A DNA stretch of 64,000 nt from Tolypothrix bouteillei VB521301 (GCF_000760695.4 NZ_JHEG04000001.1:498795-562794), one strand, 5' to 3'. Positions 17,705-28,300 are shown, numbered from the stretch's first letter. Notes: a model not told the origin generated them from the sequence alone. A program made the numbers and translations.

Positions 17705-20515
17705 CTAGTTACCGATCGCTCGCTTAGAGCGCTTAGACAAAAGTAGTAAAGCGATCGCAACAATCCCTATCATCAATCCGCTAGAAGATTCGTTGGTACT
17801 GACTTTAAACGGATTATTGGGTTTGCTCAAATCTTCTTTACCATTTTCAATTTTGCGGTTGAAGCGATCGCTTTCTGCTTCTGCTTGTTTCAATAATCTT
17901 CTTTGTTCGTCGTTAACCAGTACGAGCATTGAGGAATAGGGAGTGACTAACTCGTACTTTTTAGCTATGGCGTGAATTGCATCCAAAGTCTCCAACTGCT
18001 CTAAATTAATTTCCTTGCTCAGCCCCAAGATTAATTGTCGCACTGCCAGTTGCTGGAAATTATCTTCTTTTTGAGATGTAATCTTGCTCTCTTTGGTGTC
18101 TGATTCATTTTTATACCAAGCATAACCATCGACTACACTAACAGTAGAAGCTCCCAACACTGCTTTCGTTGCAACTCTTTGCAAAACTTCTGAAACTTGC
18201 TGAGATACTCCACCACCACTATCCTGTATTGCCTTTAACGTAGCATCATCATAAGCTGCGGGTAGTGAACCTAAATGTATCATCCATAAAGGTGCAAGTG
18301 TTGCTTTGATTTCACTCCCAGGGTTTTGCTTGGCAACTTTATCTTTTGACAACTCATAACTGCCCTCATCAGTTAATAGTAAAACACCATCATAAGCTGT
18401 ATCACCACGCAACTGGTTAAACTGCTGTAGCATTTCTTGTGGTTGAATTGTGCCATAAAAAGTCATTTTTTCAGCTAAAAATTGCCCGATGTCATCTAAT
18501 CGTTTAGGAACAGCACCTTTAGAAGCAGTGATGTATAAGTCAGCGTCATTATTTGCCAAGTCTTTATCTGCAAAGCCATGTTTTTGCAGCCACGTGAAAA
18601 CTTGTGACAGTTCTTTCACGTGGGAATTCATACTGAAAGAACTATCTAGAACTAAGGCAAATCGTTTTGCTTGAGGTAAGGAATAATCCTTGTTTAAGAG
18701 CGGCTTGACTAAAATGCTGTGACCTTCAGGAAAGTTAACTTGATGCAACGTTGGCAGAAATTTTCCAGTTGCTGGCAAAAATGGTTCTAACCAAGGCTCG
18801 TCTTTGAGTGCTACCTCTTTACCGTTACGGATGCGCTTGGTTTCATGAGTCCAAAAGATGTTGCGTTTTTCCCCTAGAACGGGTAAAGCCCAACCGCTTT
18901 CTTGTCGCATCACTTTATAAGTGAGCCATAAATGCATTTCAGTTGGTCTTTGTTGGGGTACGCTTTGCAAGACTGGTGCTTGTGGAGGAATGGGAAATGC
19001 TCGCAAGCGATATTGACGCGGTCCGACTTGTTCGAGTAACGCCGGGTCTACTGGGCGTTCTCGTCTTACTTGTGAATTGTAAACTTTCTGAGCAGCACCG
19101 CGAGGCGCGATAACAAAGGGGAAACGTTTTTGCAAATCACCTGTATCGCCCAACCACAATCCTGTAATGACGGCGCTTTCTGGTAAGGAAAAGGAGTAGA
19201 AAATTTCTTGAACTTCAGGTGTCTGGTTTTTGTAGACTTCATAAAGTTCTAAATCCGCCCAATCACCATGTTCTGTGACTTTGATTTGTTGCGATCGCAG
19301 CCACACTTTTTTCTCATTAATATTGAGTAGCCCTGCTTTGACTTCTTGTCGGTTAAACGTGGATTGCACTGCGTGACTGACTAATTGTCGTTCTGCTTTT
19401 TGAAGTGGTGTATCAAAAAACTCGGCATAAAGTTTTTCGGCTTTCTCGGCGTCTTTGTCAGACCCATTGTACAGAAATGGCGACATGAAGGAGTTATAAC
19501 TTTCTTGTACTGTATTGGCAACAGTTTGGCTCAATCCAAAGACACTGCGATACATCTCGCTAATATGATTGTTTTCTTCTTTAGTACTGAGGTAGCGATA
19601 AGAGGATAGGTAAGCGTTCACCAAACCCTCACGGATGGTATTTGACTTTGCCAAAAGTGCTTGGCGGGTACTGTCATTTGATGCTGGATGAGCTAAAAGC
19701 GAAAAGGCTTGGACTTGCGGCTGTTGTTGTAAAATGATGAATGCCGTCATCCAAGCGATCGCAACGGCACTAGCGCCAGTGAAAGTAGATTTTTTTCCCT
19801 TCTGTGAAGCAAATGCCTGTAAAATTCTTCGTCCGGAGTTAATATAGAGTGCCGCTAGTGCCAAAGGCATAACAACAAATAACGCTGTACTGAGTATCCA
19901 GAGAATTAAAAATAACAGGAAATACCATACCCCTTGTACCCACCATCCAGAAACTAAAATCTGCCAAAGACCACGCGCCCAATCGAATTTGAAAAATTCC
20001 TGTACTAAAAATGCTCCTAAAGGTAAGGCATAAAACAGCAGCACTGCACTTGCGTAGATACCAAATAACAACATCAAGCTGTGTGCTAACATTTGCAGCC
20101 ACTGCAATCCACTTTTGCGGGTTGACGCATAGCCAAACAGCATTTCTAGAAAGAATGCTACGATACAGATTCCTATTGTGGCTAAAATTTGAGTACTAGC
20201 GGGAGTCAGTTCCCGAATGAGAAATAACCGCAACAGACACAGCAGAAACAGTGGCGCTTCAACTCCATAAAATAAGCGAAGGAGTTTTATGGGCTGTCGT
20301 CGAAAGTGGAAGGCTCCTAGGAAAGTACACACAGTTGGTACTGCAACTAAACCAACCAATGTTAAAAAGAACTCACTAGGGATTTCACCTGCTACCGTAG
20401 CCAGTACTAACGGTACACCAACAACAGGTAGTATCCCCATACAGACAGTTAACAAAAAAGTGACGTTCCAAACCCAGAATATAGTTTGAATTAGCCCGTT
20501 CCAAAACCACCTCAC
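17705..20515 (-). CDS. Integral membrane VIT/VWA protein, TIGR02921-like (PEP-CTERM-associated)
   Basis: The product is 936 residues. About eight membrane helices fill the first ~270 residues. A vault/inter-alpha-trypsin (VIT)-like domain follows (about 395-545), then a von Willebrand A domain with MIDAS DSSFS (D624) and LLLTDEGS, and a single C-terminal helix with tail SKRSKRAIGN. This layout matches my memory of the TIGR02921 family, a cyanobacterial integral membrane protein linked to PEP-CTERM systems; its role is not established. The VWA domain suggests metal-dependent adhesion or complex assembly outside the membrane. I chose the GTG at 20515 because AAGGGAGGG lies 6 nt upstream; a longer frame would start at a TTG at 20545 without a good ribosome site. 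Confidence 0.75.
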   Translation of the reverse strand: MRWFWNGLIQTIFWVWNVTFLLTVCMGILPVVGVPLVLATVAGEIPSEFFLTLVGLVAVPTVCTFLGAFHFRRQPIKLLRLFYGVEAPLFLLCLLRLFLIRELTPASTQILATIGICIVAFFLEMLFGYASTRKSGLQWLQMLAHSLMLLFGIYASAVLLFYALPLGAFLVQEFFKFDWARGLWQILVSGWWVQGVWYFLLFLILWILSTALFVVMPLALAALYINSGRRILQAFASQKGKKSTFTGASAVAIAWMTAFIILQQQPQVQAFSLLAHPASNDSTRQALLAKSNTIREGLVNAYLSSYRYLSTKEENNHISEMYRSVFGLSQTVANTVQESYNSFMSPFLYNGSDKDAEKAEKLYAEFFDTPLQKAERQLVSHAVQSTFNRQEVKAGLLNINEKKVWLRSQQIKVTEHGDWADLELYEVYKNQTPEVQEIFYSFSLPESAVITGLWLGDTGDLQKRFPFVIAPRGAAQKVYNSQVRRERPVDPALLEQVGPRQYRLRAFPIPPQAPVLQSVPQQRPTEMHLWLTYKVMRQESGWALPVLGEKRNIFWTHETKRIRNGKEVALKDEPWLEPFLPATGKFLPTLHQVNFPEGHSILVKPLLNKDYSLPQAKRFALVLDSSFSMNSHVKELSQVFTWLQKHGFADKDLANNDADLYITASKGAVPKRLDDIGQFLAEKMTFYGTIQPQEMLQQFNQLRGDTAYDGVLLLTDEGSYELSKDKVAKQNPGSEIKATLAPLWMIHLGSLPAAYDDATLKAIQDSGGGVSQQVSEVLQRVATKAVLGASTVSVVDGYAWYKNESDTKESKITSQKEDNFQQLAVRQLILGLSKEINLEQLETLDAIHAIAKKYELVTPYSSMLVLVNDEQRRLLKQAEAESDRFNRKIENGKEDLSKPNNPFKVSTNESSSGLMIGIVAIALLLLSKRSKRAIGN

Positions 20516-20520
20516 AGCTA

Positions 20521-20529
20521 CCCTCCCTT
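20521..20529 (-). promoter_or_regulatory. Strong Shine-Dalgarno fixing a GTG start
   Basis: The minus strand reads AAGGGAGGG then TAGCT and GTG. The match to the 16S 3' end is near perfect and the spacing ideal. This decides the start of the VIT/VWA gene at 20515. Confidence 0.75.
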
Positions 20530-20621
20530 CAAGCGCTACAGACAACCACTGCTAGACTTCTACACAAGTGTTATGTGGAATTCCGAACAAAGTCATCAGT
20601 ACTCGTACTTAGCAATCCTTG

Positions 20622-20666
20622 AGCGATCGCTTTATGCTTTTGCTTGTTTTAACGATCTTCTTTGTT
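20622..20666 (-). repeat. Short fragment similar to the VIT/VWA gene 3' region
   Basis: From the GCGATCGC onward, 39 of 44 bases match 17863-17907, in the same orientation and just upstream of the gene's own start. It could be a remnant of a lost tandem copy. Part of the match is a HIP1 octamer and low-complexity T-rich sequence, so chance is not excluded. Confidence 0.4.
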
Positions 20667-21578
20667 GATTGCTAGTTGAGCGGAAGCCACGTAATGGGTT
20701 GAAGCTTCTACCATATTGCATACCTTTTGACATCTGCCTTCTTCACACTTTGTTGTTCAACTTCTTCCATCTTTTTTTAGCTCATCGTCTTCAAAAGCTT
20801 ACGGAGTCAGATTTTTAGCTTGCTTGTCATCCTGTTATATATTTTTCAGGATAGATAAATTAATAGTTCATCTATCTATAGACGTAAAAAAAATATGCAA
20901 AAACTTACTGCTAAAGGTATAGTAAGGAATTATAAAAATTAACAATAATAAGAATAGAGTGTTCCCAAAACAGCCATGAGTTTTGACAAAAGCTCATGCA
21001 GATCTGTTTGATTATCTATTCGACTATAAAGATGAAAAGCAAGTATCCGGTTAAAATTAAAAGTTAACTGTTACTTGATGTTCATTTATACATATAAGCT
21101 GGTCTAAAGCTAGAGGGTATGTCAATTGAAAAAATTGTTCGGATCGCTAGTAAATGTGGTTTGCTAGTGTGTCTGTGAATGGCGTATATGCAATACATAT
21201 ATGCAATTGTGATTGGTATCCATATTTACTGGAACGACCAAGGTTCTCAACTGAATCCAACAGTTCATACTTAGTGTGAAGAATTGGATAAATTTTAAGA
21301 AAAATCGGAGAGTATTAAATATGCCATGTTTTTTTATTTGGCATTTACTTAACCAACTTCAGATAAGATAATTTTATTGACTCCTTTTCCGCTTTAAAAT
21401 TACCGAGCCTTGTAGGGTAGGCATTTCCTATCATCCTGTTTGGGTAATCTTTTCGCGTGAAGAGAGTAATAACTTAAAAATTAAGGTACAGATCCTTCTA
21501 TCATCGGTATTTTAGAGTGTCAAAGATGTTTGCTCTGTCAAGGCAGCTTTGACAATAAAAGGAATAAAAACTTTACTG

Positions 21579-21616
21579 AGGTGGAACTAAAAATTTTCTT
21601 AGTTCTACCTTTTCTC
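21579..21616 (+). terminator. Orphan intrinsic terminator in gene-free DNA
   Basis: A 12-bp stem with one wobble pair (21579-21590 with 21599-21610, loop AAATTTTC) is followed by TTTCTC. It has the form of a rho-independent terminator reading rightwards, yet no gene lies upstream on that strand. It may close a small RNA or act as an attenuator in a long leader of the biosynthetic operon. Confidence 0.55.
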
Positions 21617-21836
21617 ATAGCGTTCGCACGCACAGCAATCCATTAATAAATAATCTTGCAAGCCCTACATATTAATAGTAGGTATTAACTCAAAAAGTAA
21701 GATAAGTAAGATAAGTAGAAAGAAATGAGAAAAGCTTTTATGAGTTCCCTTATCTGGGTTAAAATTTTTCAAAATTACTCTTACAACTATGCATTACGAG
21801 TTTTTTCCAAATAAATCTCGATTGCAAGAGTATTCT

Positions 21837-21889
21837 GAAGATACAAAACCTACTTTTCATACTATTGATTGAAAATTTAATTTAAAGTG
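21837..21889. repeat. Short imperfect repeat, copy 1
   Basis: This ~50-bp stretch contains ACAAAACCTACTTTTC followed by a GAAAATTTAATTTA-like tail. Two related copies sit at 22534-22578 and 22579-22626, just past the end of the truncated FAAL. Identity is imperfect and judged by eye. Confidence 0.4.
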
Positions 21890-22170
21890 AATTAAGAAAG
21901 TCAATTAAGAAAAATTTTAAAAAGAATAGGAAAAAATAGTATGTTTTATAGTTGCAAAATCAAGAGAAAATGATATTGTAAAATACAGGGGATTGTGATT
22001 GAGGTAAGTGTAAGAGCTTATTAACTAGCTTGGCACAACTACCATATCAACAGCCCTAAATTTTAGTTAATAGCGCACAGCAAAAGAATAATATCGTTGA
22101 ACTATTTGGTTGAGATAACTTTACGCAATAAAAAACTGATAACACATAAACCTGGAGTAACACAAAGTAA

Positions 22171-22533
22171 ATGTTGCGACAATTTTATAATATCGTAGGT
22201 GTCTTAAGGGAAAGAGCCCTATATCAAAACGACCAAAGAGCTTATAGCTTTATAAAAAATGCAGACACAGAATTAGCTAGTTTGACTTATGAGGAATTAG
22301 AGCGACTGTCACGAGCGATCGCGGCAAAACTGCAGAGCATAGGAGCTAGCAGACAACGAGCCTTCCTGGTATATCCATCGGGGCTAAAATTTATTACTGC
22401 CTTTTTTAAATGTCTGTATGCAGGAGTGGTAGCGGTTCTAGCTTATCCATCCAGACGCAATCAAAAAATGTCGCGACCCGAAGCAATTGTCGCGGATGTC
22501 CAGCTTCAGGTGTTAGTAAAAATTGAGATTTAG
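22171..22533 (+). pseudogene. Truncated fatty acyl-AMP ligase (N-terminal remnant)
   Basis: The open frame of 120 codons aligns from its first residue with the intact FAAL at 23062, with about 80% identity over 115 residues, then stops at a TAG. It covers only the start of the adenylation domain and lacks the YTSGSTG ATP-binding motif and everything after. It therefore cannot adenylate. Changes at conserved glycines and prolines (for example LAYPS for PAYPP, and Lys for Gly in FFKCLYAG) indicate relaxed selection. It is a decayed tandem duplicate. Its reading frame and start are intact, so it might still be translated as a short peptide. Confidence 0.85.
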
Positions 22534-22626
22534 ACTCTACAAAACCCACTTTTTTACTGGTTTCTAAAATGGAATTTAGAGTACACAAAACCTACTTCTC
22601 GTACAAAAAGGTTGAAATTTCATTTA
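22534..22626. repeat. Short imperfect repeat, copies 2 and 3 in tandem
   Basis: These are related to the copy at 21837-21889. The tandem pair begins immediately after the stop of the FAAL remnant, close to where its homology with the intact gene is lost. It may mark the breakpoint of the deletion. Confidence 0.4.
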
Positions 22627-23061
22627 CCAGACTAAAAACAAATTTCTTAGAAAGGACTATACTTTAAGAAGTAAATATTTATCTACTTTAAGAGGTAGTT
22701 TCTAAATTAAAGTACAATGATAATGTTTACTTTAGGTGACATACATTAAGTGAATGTAAACTTAATACCGCTCGTTTAATGTGTGTCTTGACGTTAGTTA
22801 CATCTAATGTCAAAGCAAGAGTTTTGCATTAGTTTACAGTCTTGTACCGTTTCCATATGAAGATGCATAAAAAGAACTCCACCGCTTGCGGCATATGCGC
22901 GAAGAGCGGAGGGGTTAGGAGGGGTAAAAATCTTGTACAGCTTCATAGAAAATTGGTATTAAGCAAGCGCTATTGAGTGTAGAGCTTGTTACTTAAATAA
23001 GAGCATTTACCATATGGCTCCACTAAATTTTTAATGTCAAATAAATTACAAGAGTGAAACA
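22534..23061. other. Spacer between FAAL remnant and intact FAAL
   Basis: No gene is visible. Two adjacent copies of the short repeat (ACAAAACCCACTT and ACAAAACCTACTT cores) occupy 22534-22626. An imperfect GC-rich hairpin around a GCATATGC palindrome lies at about 22877-22911. The rest is AT-rich and could hold the promoter for the intact FAAL; no promoter can be assigned reliably. Confidence 0.5.
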
Positions 23062-24870
23062 ATGTTACAGAAATTTTGTACTATAGTAGACGTGTTAAGG
23101 GAAAGAGCTTTAGAGCAGAAAAGCCAAAGAGCTTATACCTTTATAAAAGATGCAGACACAGAATTAGCTAGTCTAACTTATGAAGAATTAGACCGACTGT
23201 CACGAGCGATCGCGGCAAAATTGCAGAGCATAGGAGCTAGCGGACAACGAGCCTTGCTGCTATATCCATCGGGGCTGGAATTTATTGCTGCCTTTTTCGG
23301 ATGTCTGTATGCAGGAGTGGTGGCGGTTCCAGCTTATCCACCCAGACGCAATCAAAAAATGTCCCGGCTTGAGGCAATTGTCGCGGATGCCCAGCCTCAG
23401 GTGTTACTGACAACAGAGGCTTTATTAAGTAACATCAAGAGTCGCTTTTCTGAGAATGAAGGACTAGCCGACTTGCAGTGTTTTGCTACAGATAGCATCG
23501 ACCGCTCTCAAGCAGAATCATGGCAAGAAACAGCTTTGTCCAGCAATACTCTAGCCTTTCTCCAGTACACTTCTGGCTCTACAGGAACTCCAAAAGGAGT
23601 GATGGTCAGTCACGGTAATGTGCTGCACAACGAACAGCTGATTCAGAAGGGATTTGAACAGAATTCACAATCTATTGTCGTTGGCTGGTTGCCTCTTTTT
23701 CATGACATGGGTCTTATTGGGAATTTACTTCAGCCTTTGTACTTGGGTATTCCATGCATTCTCATGTCTCCAGAGGCTTTTTTCCAACGCCCTTTGCGTT
23801 GGCTCCAGGCTATTTCCCACTACAAAGCTACTACCAGTGGCGGACCTAATTTTGCCTATGACTTGTGCGTACACAAGATTACTCCCGAAGAGAAGGCAAC
23901 TCTCGACCTCAGTAGTTGGCAAGTGGCTTTCAACGGAGCCGAACCAGTCCGCGCCGAGACAATGAAAAAATTTGCAGAGGCTTTTGCATCTTGTGGCTTT
24001 CGTCACGAAGCATTTTACCCATGTTATGGTATGGCGGAAACGACTTTAATTGTTTCTGGTGGTTGTGCAAGCGCTCCGCCCGTCTTACAAACTGTCCAAA
24101 AAGCAGCACTAGAGAAAAATCAGGTGGTTTTAGCTGACAGCACAAAAGACAATTTCACTCAAACAATAGTTGGTTGCGGTCAACCGTTGGAGGATCTAAA
24201 GGTTGTTATTGCCCATCCGGAAACTATGACCCGCTGCAAACCTAATGAGGTGGGTGAAATTTGGGTATCTGGTTCTAGCGTTGCCCAAGGCTATTGGAAT
24301 CGACCAGAACAGACCGAGGAAACGTTTCGAGCACAATTGCAAGATACTGGAGAAGGACCTTTTTTACGGACGGGGGACTTGGGATTTTTGCACGATGGCG
24401 AACTATTCGTCACCGGGCGTGTCAAAGATATGATTATCATCCGAGGGCAAAACCATTATCCTCAAGACATTGAACTGACCGTAGAAAAGAGCCATCCGGC
24501 ACTACGCGCTGGTTGTGGAGCGGTGTTTACAGTCGAGGTTAAGGGTGAAGAGCGATTGGTCGTTGTTCAAGAGGTAGAGCGTAATTATTTGAGAAAACTC
24601 AATGTGAATGAGGTAGTTGGAAGTATTAATCAGGCTGTAGCGGCGGAACACGGTCTACAGGTTTATGCCACCGTACTGGTTAAGACCGGGAGTATCCCTA
24701 AAACTTCCAGTGGTAAAATACAGCGCAATACCTGTCGGTCTGAGTTCCTTCGTGGAAGTTTGAATGTCTTGGAAGATTGGAGTGAGAATCCAGAGAGCAA
24801 AACGAAATTCTTGCATTTGCATACTGAAATTGAATCACTGTTGCAACAATTGCAAGCTTCCAAGCAATAA
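23062..24870 (+). CDS. Fatty acyl-AMP ligase (FAAL), starter-unit loading
   Basis: The product is 602 residues, normal for a FAAL. It activates a free fatty acid as acyl-AMP and transfers it to an ACP, bypassing CoA. The A3 core YTSGSTGTPKG starts at Y169. Other marks are GWLPLFHDMGL, CYGMAETTL, the RTGDLGF motif, GRVKDMIIIRGQNHYPQDIE and the C-terminal lysine region SGKIQR. The form GQNHYPQDIE is typical of FAALs rather than CoA ligases. The free ACP follows after 94 bp, so the acyl group is most likely loaded there and passed to the KS of PKS1. This marks the product as a lipopeptide. Chain length cannot be read from the sequence. Confidence 0.93.
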   Translation: MLQKFCTIVDVLRERALEQKSQRAYTFIKDADTELASLTYEELDRLSRAIAAKLQSIGASGQRALLLYPSGLEFIAAFFGCLYAGVVAVPAYPPRRNQKMSRLEAIVADAQPQVLLTTEALLSNIKSRFSENEGLADLQCFATDSIDRSQAESWQETALSSNTLAFLQYTSGSTGTPKGVMVSHGNVLHNEQLIQKGFEQNSQSIVVGWLPLFHDMGLIGNLLQPLYLGIPCILMSPEAFFQRPLRWLQAISHYKATTSGGPNFAYDLCVHKITPEEKATLDLSSWQVAFNGAEPVRAETMKKFAEAFASCGFRHEAFYPCYGMAETTLIVSGGCASAPPVLQTVQKAALEKNQVVLADSTKDNFTQTIVGCGQPLEDLKVVIAHPETMTRCKPNEVGEIWVSGSSVAQGYWNRPEQTEETFRAQLQDTGEGPFLRTGDLGFLHDGELFVTGRVKDMIIIRGQNHYPQDIELTVEKSHPALRAGCGAVFTVEVKGEERLVVVQEVERNYLRKLNVNEVVGSINQAVAAEHGLQVYATVLVKTGSIPKTSSGKIQRNTCRSEFLRGSLNVLEDWSENPESKTKFLHLHTEIESLLQQLQASKQ

Positions 24871-24964
24871 GATCTGTGTTAGCACATCAAAGTTTGTAAA
24901 AGTCAAACATCTATCAAACACCCTGTGAAAAAACGTTTTAGTTAAACCTGTAGAGACACGAGCG

Positions 24965-25285
24965 ATGGAAATGCTAAATGTTGAAGTCAAAGAGAATCTA
25001 ACGATTTCTCCTAAAAAGGATGCACAAAAGGAGCTACTAACTGTCAAAAAAATTCAAGCTTGGCTTGTATCTCGTTTAGCAGAACAACTGGAAATTAACT
25101 CAAATCAGATTGATGTCACGATTCCTTTTGAGCAGTATGGTGTGGATTCCTTGACAGCAGTCAGTTTGACTGGTGACTTAGAAAAGTGGCTTGGATGCGA
25201 GATCGATCCTACTCTACTCTACGATTACCCAACTATTAAGGCTCTGGCGCAGCATTTATTTGAGGAAGTCGCAGTCAAGGTGTAA
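24965..25285 (+). CDS. Free-standing acyl carrier protein
   Basis: The product is 106 residues. The carrier motif is YGVDSLTAVSL, with S62 as the phosphopantetheine attachment site, inside a domain covering about 28-103. It lies between the FAAL and PKS1 and should carry the activated fatty acid. It is not the housekeeping fatty-acid ACP, which is more acidic and shorter; the first 25 residues form an extra Lys-rich leader that may be a docking segment. A second ATG at 24971 could also serve as start. Confidence 0.9.
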   Translation: MEMLNVEVKENLTISPKKDAQKELLTVKKIQAWLVSRLAEQLEINSNQIDVTIPFEQYGVDSLTAVSLTGDLEKWLGCEIDPTLLYDYPTIKALAQHLFEEVAVKV

Positions 25286-25330
25286 GCCGTAATTCGTTGG
25301 CTGACACATTAGTAATGATATGTAAAGGAA

Positions 25331-28300
25331 ATGGAACCCATAGCAATTATCGGTATTGGCTGTCGTTTTCCCAGTGCTGACAACCCAGAAGTCTTTTGGC
25401 AAATCTTGCATAACAAAGTCGATGCCATCACTGAAGTACCAAAAGAGCGTTGGGATGTTGATGCCCTGTACGATCCAAAGCCAGCGACTCCAGAAAAAAT
25501 GAATACCCGTTGGGGTGGCTTTTTGGAGCAGGTAGATCGATTTGAACCCAGTTTCTTTAACATTTCCCCTCGTGAGGCAGAGCCAATAGACCCCCAACAA
25601 AGATTGTTGTTGGAGGTGGCTTGGGAAGCTCTAGAAAACGCGGGAATTGCACCACAAAAGTTAGCTGGCAGCAAGACTGGAGTTTTTATTGGCATCTGCA
25701 ACGCTGACTATCACAGGCTTCTCTATCAAAATTCCTCCTGCATAAATGCATATAGCGGCACGGGTACTGCTTCCTCCATTTCAGCTAACCGTATATCCTA
25801 CGTGCTGGATTTAAGAGGTCCAAGTGTCGCAATAGATACTGCTTGCTCTTCGTCCTTGGTCGCAGTCCACTTTGCCTGTCAAAGTTTGCGGAGTGGCGAG
25901 TCCAGTATGTGCTTGGTTGGAGGGGTCAACTTGATTTTGTCCCCCGATATGGGCATAACTTTTTCTCAAGCGCAGATGATGGCATCTGACGGTCGGTGTA
26001 AAACTTTTGATGCTAAGGCTGACGGTTATGTACGGGGGGAGGGCTGCGGTGTAGTCGTTCTGAAACTCCTAAAAGATGCAATTCGGGATAAAGACAATAT
26101 TCGGGCGATCGTCAAAGGCTCAGCAATTAACCAAGATGGTCTGAGCAATGGACTGACAGCACCCAATGCACTTGCCCAACAAGCGGTCATCCGTGAAGCT
26201 TTGAAAAATGCAGAAGTGACACCAGCGCAAATTAGCTACATTGAAGCTCACGGTAGTGCCACTTCTTTAGGAGATCCAATTGAATTTAAATCTTTAAAAG
26301 CTGTGCTCATGAAGGATCGTCAGCCAGACCAACCTTGTTGGATTGGCTCGGTTAAAACCAATATTGGTCATTTAGAAGCAGCGGCTGGAATTGCTGGGCT
26401 CATCAAAGTGGTACTTTCACTGCAACACGGGGAAATACTACCGAATCTACATTTGGTGCAGTTAAATCCTTATATTTCCCTCAAAGGAACAACTTTTTCT
26501 ATCCCTACTGAATGCCAGCCTTGGGTTGCTGGTACAGAAAAACGTTTGGCTGGGGTCAGCGCCTTTGGCTTTGGGGGTACAAATTGTCACGTCATTCTAG
26601 AAGAAGCACCTATCGATTTTAGATTGAGCGATGCTGGTAAGAATCCAAAATCTGAAATCCAAAATCCAAAATCCACAGAATGCCCCCTGCACCTTTTGAC
26701 GCTTTCGGCAAAAAGTGAGAAGGCGCTTGTGGAACTGGCCCAAAAGTATGTAAATTTCTTTGCATCTCATCCTGAAGTATCGCTTTTTGATGTTTGCTAT
26801 ACAGCCAATACGGGGCGATCGCATTTTAACCACCGCCTTGCTGTGATGGCTTCTTCTTGTGTACAAGCGCGAGAAAAACTAACAAACTTCTGCACTAAAC
26901 AAGAATCAGCACAAGTCTTCAAGGGACAGGGCAGTAGTTTACCAAAAGTAGCCTTTCTCTTCACGGGTCAGGGGTCTCAATATGTGGGTATGGGACGCCA
27001 ACTCTACGAAACTGCGCCCGTCTTCCGCACAGCCATCAATTGCTGCAATGAAATTTTGCGTCCCTATCTGGAAAAGCCTTTGCTATCGGTTCTTTACCCG
27101 GAACCAGGTCAGACTTCACCAATTAACCAAACCGCTTACACTCAACCCGCTTTATTTGCCATAGAGTATGCATTGGTACAATTGTGGCAATCCTGGGGAA
27201 TTCACCCTGATGCTGTCATGGGTCATAGTGTCGGGGAATACGTTGCCGCCACTGTAGCGGGAGTCTTGAGTTTGGAAGATGGTTTAAAGCTGATTGCTAA
27301 CAGAAGCCGCCTGATGCAGAGTCTACCGACCGGCGGTGAAATGGTAGCAGTGTTTGCTGATGAAAAATATATCCGTTTTGTTACTGAGATTGATAACAAA
27401 AGAGTCTCATTTGCTGCTTTTAATGGAGGGGGAAACACGGTAATTTCCGGTCAATCACAAGCAGTCCAAGAAATTTGTGCTGACCTAGAAGCAGCAGGAA
27501 TACCGACCAAAAAGCTACAAACCTCTCACGCCTTCCACTCACCACTGATGGAACCGATACTGGCTCAATTTCGGGAGGTTGCCGATCGGATAACCTATGG
27601 TGTTCCCGACATAACCATTATCTCCAATCTTACAGGAGAGCCACTCACTCAGGAGGAGATATCAGCTGATTACTGGTGTCGCCATTTGCGCTACCCAGTA
27701 CAATTTGCCAAAAGTCTCAAAGCACTTCACGCGGAAGGATACGAGGTGTTTGTGGAGATAGGGCCAAAACCAACATTGTTGGGGATGGGGCGTAACTGTT
27801 TGCCAGACAAGGTAGGAGTTTGGTTGCCTTCGTTGCGTCCGGGGCAAGAAGATTGGCAGGTATTACTCCAGAGTTTAGGGGAATTATACGTGCGTGGAGC
27901 AGAGGTAGATTGGTCTGGTTTTGACTGGGACTGCGGTCGTCGTCTGCAATTACCAACTTATCCTTTCCAACGACAGCGCTATTGGGTGGAGAGCGCCGCA
28001 AACGATAGTTCCCAAGCAGACAACTTATCCCAAGACAAGATTCAAAGCCCCATCGTGCAACTCCTAAACCAAGGAGATACCCAACACATAGTTCAAAATT
28101 TAGAAAAGACAGGAGAACTTTCAGAAGACGAGTTAAGAATGTTGCCAAAGCTATTAGAACTGTTAGTCAAACAAGACCGACAGTTGCTAGGAGCAGCATC
28201 TGTTAAAGATTGGCTTTACGAAGTAGAGTGGAAACAGTTGCCGCCTCAGGTAAAGGCTCAAGAGAAAAGCGGAATTCAAAAAATCGGTACTTGGCTAATT

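Larger units (their letters stand above)
20530..22170. other. 1.6-kb AT-rich spacer upstream of the biosynthetic locus
   Basis: No coding frame of convincing length or composition is present on either strand. The contents I can name are a fragment similar to the VIT/VWA gene (20622-20666), competing inverted repeats (21518-21554), a terminator-like hairpin (21579-21616), and one copy of a short repeat (21837-21889) that recurs beyond the FAAL remnant. The promoter of the assembly-line operon is probably here or in 22534-23061, but I could not pick a -10/-35 pair with confidence. Confidence 0.6.

Noticed and set aside
20516..20545. TTG start for the VIT/VWA protein
   Set aside because: The GTG at 20515 has an ideal AAGGGAGGG site; the TTG has none.
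22756..22768. NtcA-like GTA...TAC site upstream of FAAL
   Set aside because: The spacing is 7, not 8, and no properly placed -10 box was found.
23654..24145. Several 60-100-codon ORFs antisense to or out of frame with the FAAL gene, and similar ORFs across the PKS/NRPS genes
   Set aside because: They are shadows of the strongly coding frame, recur at matching places in duplicated modules, and show no independent signals.
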